A stretch of DNA of 64,000 nucleotides from NCBI RefSeq assembly GCF_041227145.1, contig NZ_JBGFSP010000003.1, positions 682,001 to 746,000 of the forward strand, read 5' to 3'. The stretch comes from Bacteroides sp. AN502(2024). Its GTDB lineage: Bacteria > Bacteroidota > Bacteroidia > Bacteroidales > Bacteroidaceae. The notes beneath the pieces are model-generated. The model did no database searches. It was not told where the DNA came from and was given only the letters and a program-made list of their open reading frames with translations. Positions 58,025-64,000 of this stretch are shown here, piece after piece. The translations under genes were made by a program, and so were the position numbers. The stretch's first letter is position 1. Each line of letters opens with the position of its first letter.

Positions 58025-59329
58025 ATGGCTTCATTTGTAATCGAAGGAGGACATCGGCTCTGCGGAGAAATTCACCCGCAAGGAGCTAAAAACGAAGTTT
58101 TGCAGATAATCTGTGCCACATTGCTGACTGCGGAGGAAGTAACGGTGAACAATATACCTGACATTCTTGATGTCAACAACCTGATTCAGCTCTTGCGGGA
58201 GATGGGAGTGACGGTTGCAAAGAACGGCCTTGATTCTTATAGTTTTAAAGCAGAAAATATAAACCTGGCTTATCTGGAAAGCGATGATTTCTTGAAGAAA
58301 TGTTCCAGTCTGCGAGGCTCTGTGATGCTTATAGGTCCCATGGTGGCACGTTTCGGCAAGGCATTGATTTCCAAGCCGGGAGGAGATAAAATCGGTCGAC
58401 GCCGTCTGGACACTCACTTTGTAGGTATTCAGAATTTAGGGGCGGACTTCCGCTACGATGAAGAACGGGGTATTTACGAAATAACAGCCGACAGACTTCA
58501 AGGAAGCTATATGCTACTGGATGAAGCATCCGTCACCGGAACAGCCAACATCGTCATGGCTGCCGCGCTTGCTAAAGGTACGACCACTATTTATAACGCT
58601 GCCTGCGAGCCTTACGTGCAACAACTCTGCCGGTTACTCAACCGGATGGGAGCCAAAATCAGCGGCATCGCCTCCAATCTGCTCACCATCCAAGGTGTGG
58701 AAAAACTGCATGGCACACAACACACCGTACTGCCCGATATGATTGAGGTGGGCAGTTTCATCGGTATGGCGGCAATGACGAAAAGCGAAATTACCATCAA
58801 GAACGTTTCTTACGAGAATCTTGGCATCATCCCCGAGAGCTTCCGTCGTCTGGGCATCAAGCTCGAACAGAGAGGAGATGATATTTATGTTCCTGCACAG
58901 GAGACATACCAGATAGAATCATTTATTGACGGCTCCATCATGACGATAGCCGATGCCACCTGGCCGGGACTGACTCCCGACTTGCTAAGTGTGATGCTCG
59001 TGGTAGCCACACAAGCCAAAGGCAGCGTACTGATCCATCAGAAAATGTTCGAAAGCCGCCTGTTCTTTGTCGATAAACTGATCGACATGGGAGCACAGAT
59101 CATTCTCTGTGACCCTCACCGTGCTGTAGTCATCGGACATAACCACGGCTTCAAGCTGCGCGGTACCCGTCTGACCTCACCGGATATACGTGCCGGTATC
59201 GCCCTTCTGATTGCTGCCATGAGCGCTGAAGGAACCAGTACCATTAGTAACATCGAACAGATAGACCGTGGCTATCAGAACATCGAAGGACGTCTGAACG
59301 CTATCGGAGCCAGAATCACCCGGATATGA
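58025..59329 (+). CDS. murA: UDP-N-acetylglucosamine 1-carboxyvinyltransferase
   Basis: A 434-residue enzyme of the first committed step of peptidoglycan synthesis. Lys22 in QGAKNE and the C-terminal [17 protein letters not shown] are canonical. The active-site loop reads SKPGGDKIG, so the position of E. coli Cys115 is Asp121. Such Asp enzymes are active but are not alkylated by fosfomycin. It overlaps rimM by 4 bp. Confidence 0.94.
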   Translation: MASFVIEGGHRLCGEIHPQGAKNEVLQIICATLLTAEEVTVNNIPDILDVNNLIQLLREMGVTVAKNGLDSYSFKAENINLAYLESDDFLKKCSSLRGSVMLIGPMVARFGKALISKPGGDKIGRRRLDTHFVGIQNLGADFRYDEERGIYEITADRLQGSYMLLDEASVTGTANIVMAAALAKGTTTIYNAACEPYVQQLCRLLNRMGAKISGIASNLLTIQGVEKLHGTQHTVLPDMIEVGSFIGMAAMTKSEITIKNVSYENLGIIPESFRRLGIKLEQRGDDIYVPAQETYQIESFIDGSIMTIADATWPGLTPDLLSVMLVVATQAKGSVLIHQKMFESRLFFVDKLIDMGAQIILCDPHRAVVIGHNHGFKLRGTRLTSPDIRAGIALLIAAMSAEGTSTISNIEQIDRGYQNIEGRLNAIGARITRI

Positions 59330-59868
59330 TAAAGAAAGAAGAAGTATATAAGATAGGATTATTCAACAAGCCGCACGGCATTCACGGCGAATTACAGTTT
59401 ACCTTCACGGACGATATTTTCGATCGTGTCGACTGTGATTATCTGATATGCCTGCTCGATGGCATCTTCGTGCCTTTCTTCATCGAAGAATACCGCTTCC
59501 GTTCAGACTCCACCGCCTTGGTGAAGCTGGAAGGAATCGACAGTGCTGAACGTGCCCGAATATTCACCAACATTGAAGTCTACTTCCCCGTGAAATACGC
59601 GGAAGAAGCGGAAGACGGTGAGCTGTCTTGGAACTTCTTCATCGGTTTTCAGATGGAAGATATCCATCACGGATTTCTAGGAGAAGTAATAGATATAGAT
59701 ACTACTACGGTAAACACTCTTTTTGTGATTGAAGGAGCAGAAGAAGAGGAACTACTGGTTCCTGCACAAAAGGAACTTATCGTAGGTATAGACCCAAAAA
59801 AGAAACTCATCACCATGGAACTTCCCGAAGGGTTGCTCCATCTGAAGGAATTGGAACCCAAAAGATAA
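59326..59868 (+). CDS. rimM: ribosome maturation factor RimM
   Basis: A 180-residue protein. The N-terminal RimM domain starts [20 protein letters not shown] and the C-terminal PRC-barrel contains [29 protein letters not shown]. It assists 30S head assembly. Start codon overlaps the murA stop (ATGA). Confidence 0.93.
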   Translation: MIKKEEVYKIGLFNKPHGIHGELQFTFTDDIFDRVDCDYLICLLDGIFVPFFIEEYRFRSDSTALVKLEGIDSAERARIFTNIEVYFPVKYAEEAEDGELSWNFFIGFQMEDIHHGFLGEVIDIDTTTVNTLFVIEGAEEEELLVPAQKELIVGIDPKKKLITMELPEGLLHLKELEPKR

Positions 59869-59904
59869 CATGAGGCTTTAATTTTAATTTTTCAATTATC
59901 AAAG

Positions 59905-60765
59905 ATGCCAAAGAGAAGACGAAGTAAAGCTTTCTGGAAAAATGTCAAGTTCAAGTATAAATTAACGGTCGTTAATGAAAACACACTTGAAGAAATTGTC
60001 GGACTTCGTGTATCCAAACTCAATGGACTTTCCGTTTTACTTTGCGTGCTGGCAGTGCTCTTCCTAATCGCCTCCTGCATCATCGCCTTCACCCCGCTAC
60101 GTAACTATCTCCCCGGATACATGAACAGTGAAGTCCGTGCACAAATCGTGGACAATGCCCTGCGTGTAGACTCTTTGCAGCAAGTGCTCGACAAACAGAA
60201 TCTTTACATCATGAATATTCAGGACATCTTTAGTGGAAAAGTAGCCATCGATAGCGTGCAGACACTCGATTCATTGACCGCTGCCCGCGAAGACACACTG
60301 ATGGAGCGCACCAAGCGCGAAGAAGAATTCCGCCGTCAGTATGAAGAAAGCGAAAAATATAACCTAACCTCCATCACTTCCCAACCGGATGTGACCGGAC
60401 TCATTTTATACCGCCCGACACGAGGCATGGTGTCCGACCACTTCAATGCCGAGAAGAAACATTACGGTACCGACATCGCCGCCAATCCCAACGAAAGCGT
60501 ACTGGCAACCATGGACGGAACCGTCATTCTAAGTACATACACTGCTGAAACAGGTTACCTGATTGGCATACAACATAACCAGGATTTGATTTCGATTTAC
60601 AAACACTGCGGTTCCCTCCTGAAAAAGGAAGGTGAACGTGTGAAAGGAGGCGAAGCCATCGCCCTGGTAGGAAACAGCGGGGCACTTAGCACAGGGCCGC
60701 ACCTGCATTTCGAACTTTGGCGTAAAGGGCATCCGGTGAACCCTGAAAAATACATCGTATTTTAA
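59905..60765 (+). CDS. M23 family peptidase
   Basis: A 286-residue inner-membrane protein. One transmembrane segment near 41-65 follows a basic N-terminus, then a short coiled coil, and a LytM domain from about 165. Zn ligands HYGTD and HLHFE are both intact, so it may be catalytic rather than a degenerate LytM regulator. It probably cuts peptidoglycan cross-links. It lies between rimM and dxr. Confidence 0.88.
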   Translation: MPKRRRSKAFWKNVKFKYKLTVVNENTLEEIVGLRVSKLNGLSVLLCVLAVLFLIASCIIAFTPLRNYLPGYMNSEVRAQIVDNALRVDSLQQVLDKQNLYIMNIQDIFSGKVAIDSVQTLDSLTAAREDTLMERTKREEEFRRQYEESEKYNLTSITSQPDVTGLILYRPTRGMVSDHFNAEKKHYGTDIAANPNESVLATMDGTVILSTYTAETGYLIGIQHNQDLISIYKHCGSLLKKEGERVKGGEAIALVGNSGALSTGPHLHFELWRKGHPVNPEKYIVF

Positions 60766-60779
60766 GTGATAATAGAAAA

Positions 60780-61970
60780 ATGAATATAGAGACTAACAAA
60801 AAGAAAAAGCAAATAGCCATCCTAGGCTCAACAGGCTCCATCGGGACACAAGCTCTGCAAGTCATCGAGGAACATCCCGACCTGTACGAAGCCTATGCGC
60901 TGACAGCCAACAACCGCGTGGAACGACTGATAGCCCAGGCAAGGAAGTTCCAGCCGGAAGTGGTAGTGATAGCCAACGAAGAAAAGTATTCCGAACTGAG
61001 AGATGCACTGAGTGACCTACCTATCAAAGTGTACGCAGGCGCAGACGCTATCTGTCAGATTGTAGAGGCGGGTCCCATCGACATGGTGCTGACAGCTATG
61101 GTCGGTTATGCCGGACTGAGACCAACCATCAACGCCATCCGCGCCAAGAAAGCGATTGCATTGGCAAATAAAGAAACATTGGTAGTAGCGGGTGAACTGA
61201 TTAATCAGTTAGCACAACAATACCGCACCCCGATTTTACCGGTAGACTCTGAGCACTCTGCTGTTTTTCAGTGTTTAGCGGGAGAAGTGGGCAACCCGAT
61301 TGAGAAAGTGATATTGACAGCTTCCGGAGGTCCGTTCCGCACGTGCACCTTGGAACAGTTGAAATCCGCCACTAAGACGCAAGCCTTGAAACACCCCAAT
61401 TGGGAGATGGGAGCAAAAATCACGATTGATTCGGCTTCCATGATGAACAAAGGTTTTGAAGTGATAGAAGCCAAATGGTTATTCGGTGTTCAGCCCAGCC
61501 AGATCGAAGTGGTGGTGCATCCGCAATCAGTCATTCACTCGATGGTGCAGTTTGAAGACGGAGCTGTCAAGGCACAACTAGGCATGCCTGATATGCGCCT
61601 GCCTATCCAGTACGCATTCTCTTATCCCGACCGTATCCGTTCTTCTTTCGGCAGGCTCGATTTCTCCCAATGCACGAACCTGACGTTTGAGCAACCCGAT
61701 ACGAAACGGTTCCGCAATCTGGCACTCGCTTACGAAGCAATGTATCGCGGAGGGAATATGCCCTGTATCGTCAATGCAGCCAATGAAGTAGTGGTAGCCT
61801 CTTTCCTTAAAGACGACATCAGCTTCCTCGGCATGAGCGATGTGATAGAGAGAACAATGGAACGGGCTACCTTCATCACCAATCCGACATACGATGATTA
61901 TGTAGCTACGGATGCGGAAGCTAGGGAAATAGCAGCCAGCCTGATACGATCCGCTTCCTCCCATTGTTAA
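60780..61970 (+). CDS. dxr: 1-deoxy-D-xylulose 5-phosphate reductoisomerase
   Basis: A 396-residue enzyme of the MEP isoprenoid pathway. The NADPH-binding ILGSTGSIGTQAL, ALANKETLVVAGE, the metal site VDSEHSAVFQ and KITIDSASMMNKGFEVIEA are all present. It is usually the target of fosmidomycin. Confidence 0.95.
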   Translation: MNIETNKKKKQIAILGSTGSIGTQALQVIEEHPDLYEAYALTANNRVERLIAQARKFQPEVVVIANEEKYSELRDALSDLPIKVYAGADAICQIVEAGPIDMVLTAMVGYAGLRPTINAIRAKKAIALANKETLVVAGELINQLAQQYRTPILPVDSEHSAVFQCLAGEVGNPIEKVILTASGGPFRTCTLEQLKSATKTQALKHPNWEMGAKITIDSASMMNKGFEVIEAKWLFGVQPSQIEVVVHPQSVIHSMVQFEDGAVKAQLGMPDMRLPIQYAFSYPDRIRSSFGRLDFSQCTNLTFEQPDTKRFRNLALAYEAMYRGGNMPCIVNAANEVVVASFLKDDISFLGMSDVIERTMERATFITNPTYDDYVATDAEAREIAASLIRSASSHC

Positions 61971-62067
61971 ACAAAGAAATTGATTAGTATTAACATAAAT
62001 TGAAAATAGCCTTTATATCCCTTTCGGTAGAGAATGTGTTGAAGGTTTTAAACTGTAAATAGACTAT

Positions 62068-63423
62068 ATGGAAACATTTTTAATTCGTGCCCTGCAATTG
62101 ATTATGAGCTTATCCTTGCTCGTTATCATTCATGAAAGCGGGCATTTTCTTTTTGCCCGTTTGTTTAAGGTGCGTGTAGAAAAATTCTGCTTATTTTTTA
62201 ACCCTTGGTTCACCCTTTTTAAGTTCAAGCCTAAGAAAAGTGACACAGAGTATGCAGTAGGCTGGTTGCCATTGGGCGGTTATGTCAAAATAGCCGGTAT
62301 GATTGACGAATCGATGGATACCGAACAGATGAAACAACCCGAACAACCGTGGGAGTTCCGCTCCAAGCCGGCGTGGCAACGTCTGCTGATCATGGTGGGT
62401 GGCGTACTGTTCAACTTCCTGTTGGCACTGTTCATCTACTCCATGATTCTTTTTGCATGGGGCGACCAATATATAAAGGTACAGGAAGCTCCTCTGGGTA
62501 TGGAATTCAACGAGACTGCCAAAGCGGTAGGTTTCCGTGACGGTGACATCCTCCTTTCTGCCGACGGTGTCCCTTTCGAACGTTATGACGGCGACATGTT
62601 AAGCCAGATTGCCGATGCACGCGAAGTAAGCGTCCTCCGTAACGGGGCAGAAGCCTCCGTCTATATCCCGGAAGATCTGATGCAACGTCTCTTAGCAGAC
62701 AGCGTCCGCTTCGCCTCCTACCGTTTCCCATACGTTATAGACAGCGTAATGGTAAACTCTCCTGCCGCACAAGCTGGACTCCAGGCAGGAGACAGTATCA
62801 TCGCCCTGAACGGAACGCCGATCTCTTTCTCCGACTTTAAAGAAGCGATGGCAGAACGTAAGAAAAACGAAGCAACTCTGCTCAAAGACAGCATAGATCC
62901 GCGCCTAATCACGCTGATTTATGTGCGTAACGGGGCAACAGACACACTAAGCATGCGCGTAGACTCCGCCTACCTGATGGGCGTAACCGCCTGTCTCGCC
63001 ACAGACCGTCTGCTCCCTATGGTGAAAAAAGAATATACCTTCTTTCAATCCTTCCCCGCAGGTATCTCTCTCGGTGTGAAAACCCTGAAAGGCTATGTAG
63101 GAAACATGAAATACCTCTTCTCGAAAGAAGGAGCCAAACAGCTGGGCGGCTTCGGAACGATCGGCAGCATCTTCCCTGCTACTTGGGACTGGCATCAGTT
63201 CTGGTATATGACAGCCTTCCTTTCCATCATCCTGGCTTTCATGAACATCCTCCCTATACCCGCATTGGACGGTGGCCACGTGCTCTTCCTCTGCTACGAA
63301 ATGATAGCCCGACGCAAACCGAGCGACAAGTTTATGGAATACGCCCAGATGACCGGTATGGTCCTACTCTTCGGCCTATTGATATGGGCTAACTTTAATG
63401 ATATTTTGAGATTTTTCTTCTAG
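62068..63423 (+). CDS. rseP: RIP metalloprotease RseP
   Basis: A 451-residue site-2 protease. The zinc motif HESGH (His22-His26) lies in the first membrane segment, PDZ domains follow (about 115-285), and the third ligand is in IPALDGGHVLF near the C-terminus. It cuts transmembrane substrates such as anti-sigma factors or signal peptide remnants. It lies 97 bp after dxr, a common pairing. Confidence 0.93.
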   Translation: METFLIRALQLIMSLSLLVIIHESGHFLFARLFKVRVEKFCLFFNPWFTLFKFKPKKSDTEYAVGWLPLGGYVKIAGMIDESMDTEQMKQPEQPWEFRSKPAWQRLLIMVGGVLFNFLLALFIYSMILFAWGDQYIKVQEAPLGMEFNETAKAVGFRDGDILLSADGVPFERYDGDMLSQIADAREVSVLRNGAEASVYIPEDLMQRLLADSVRFASYRFPYVIDSVMVNSPAAQAGLQAGDSIIALNGTPISFSDFKEAMAERKKNEATLLKDSIDPRLITLIYVRNGATDTLSMRVDSAYLMGVTACLATDRLLPMVKKEYTFFQSFPAGISLGVKTLKGYVGNMKYLFSKEGAKQLGGFGTIGSIFPATWDWHQFWYMTAFLSIILAFMNILPIPALDGGHVLFLCYEMIARRKPSDKFMEYAQMTGMVLLFGLLIWANFNDILRFFF

Positions 63424-63452
63424 GATTTCGAAGCATAGACTCAGACAGGACA

Positions 63453-63565
63453 AAATTGAGGAGACTGTCTAACAGGTATCAGTAATAGAAGTCACCCCTG
63501 CCAAAGCATATTCTGGCAGGGGTAAAATCGTTAAAATAGGACTTGTTAAATAGCCTCCTCAATTT
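63453..63565. repeat. 24-bp inverted repeat with a nested hairpin
   Basis: Outer arms 63453-63476 and 63542-63565 match as inverted copies with about five differences (AAATTGAGGAG / CTCCTCAATTT). Inside them is a perfect 10-bp stem ACCCCTGCCA/TGGCAGGGGT. It lies between the convergent rseP and nrdG genes and could act as a two-way terminator, although no strong T-run follows the inner stem. Confidence 0.6.
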
Positions 63566-63636
63566 TTAGTCTATGAGGATTATGATGGAACGCTAGGGTG
63601 ACCTTGCCAGAGGTTTGATGCCGAGCAATAAGCAGT

Positions 63637-64000
63637 TTATTTCAGTTTCAAGATCCGTTGATTACTGCTTCCCCTGAACTCCAGATACGGAGAGAAAAGA
63701 GCCTGTTCGAAGCGTCCGTCCACCAATACGTTTATATAATCAAGGGCAGCGTTCAAGCGGGGCTTTGCCTTGATTTCTTCGTAACTATATCCTGTATAGC
63801 ACCACACATTCATTCCCGTCTCCTCTTTCACCCGTTTCAGTAAAAGCAGAAACTCTTCCGGATGGAAAAACGGATCACCACCGGAAAAAGTAACGCCATC
63901 CAGTAAAGGATTTGCTTTGATTTCACGGATGATGGCCTGTATTCTTTCTTCCGTCAATTCTTTCCCCGCCTCCGGATTCCAGCTCTCCGGGTTGTGACAA
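63637..64000 (-). CDS. nrdG: anaerobic ribonucleotide reductase activating protein, 5' part cut by window
   Basis: The frame is open from the right edge; 120 residues are visible. It starts [12 protein letters not shown], where the Cys is the last ligand of the radical-SAM cluster, and continues [18 protein letters not shown] (SAM-binding GGD motif) and [11 protein letters not shown]. It generates the glycyl radical on NrdD. The gene continues beyond the window. Confidence 0.92.
   Translation of the reverse strand, partial: CHNPESWNPEAGKELTEERIQAIIREIKANPLLDGVTFSGGDPFFHPEEFLLLLKRVKEETGMNVWCYTGYSYEEIKAKPRLNAALDYINVLVDGRFEQALFSPYLEFRGSSNQRILKLK

Overview
The window is chromosomal DNA of a gut Bacteroides, probably of the thetaiotaomicron/ovatus/caccae group. 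The genus call rests on the rRNA genes, on many Bacteroides-type promoters (-7 TAnnTTTG, often with TTTG about 20 bp upstream), and on families typical of the genus: Mfa/FimA-type fimbrillins, DUF3575, DUF5119, DUF4290, a phase-variable S-layer-like lipoprotein and IS1182/IS3 elements. The 16S gene is complete and would settle the species.

Layout. 0-3.8 kb: a TPR protein, an LTA-synthase-type sulfatase and a PAP2 phosphatase. 3.9-10.4 kb: the leucine operon leuA-leuC-leuD-citramalate-synthase-like-leuB (minus strand), preceded by an Ile/Leu-rich leader peptide and a classical attenuator. 10.5-16.5 kb: a small Cys-rich lipoprotein, then a complete rRNA operon on the minus strand (16S-tRNA-Ile-tRNA-Ala-23S-5S) with two promoters. 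16.6-17.2 kb: nine 22-bp tandem repeats and a 50-bp inverted repeat. 17.2-27.6 kb: a seven-gene fimbrial operon (minus strand) ending in a 1197-residue fimbrillin/beta-helix/InlB-repeat chimera. 27.6-27.85 kb: a likely invertible promoter for that operon, here facing away from it (OFF). 28.1-32.1 kb: a cobalamin riboswitch ahead of a three-gene biotin-dependent acyl-CoA carboxylase operon. 32.4-46.2 kb: housekeeping genes (amidase, metY, Pit-PhoU phosphate transporter, ppk1, two phosphoesterases, rfbA, rfbB, menA, nadD, gmk, yicC). 46.3-52.4 kb: an OmpA protein, a 1017-residue S-layer-like lipoprotein, a second invertible promoter (22-bp perfect inverted repeats, also OFF) and an adjacent tyrosine recombinase. 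52.7-56.1 kb: one IS1182-type and one IS3-type element, bracketed by two inverted copies of a 78-bp repeat. 56.7-63.4 kb: tsaB, DUF4290, murA, rimM, an M23 peptidase, dxr, rseP. The right edge cuts nrdG.

The main theme is surface variation. Two separate surface systems, fimbriae and S-layer, each sit behind a promoter that lies between inverted repeats and reads outward in this assembly. The two share geometry (-7 element 12-15 bp inside the distal repeat) but use unrelated repeat sequences, so they probably use different recombinases. The other notable regulatory designs are the Ile/Leu attenuator of the leucine operon and the B12 riboswitch on a biotin-dependent carboxylase operon.
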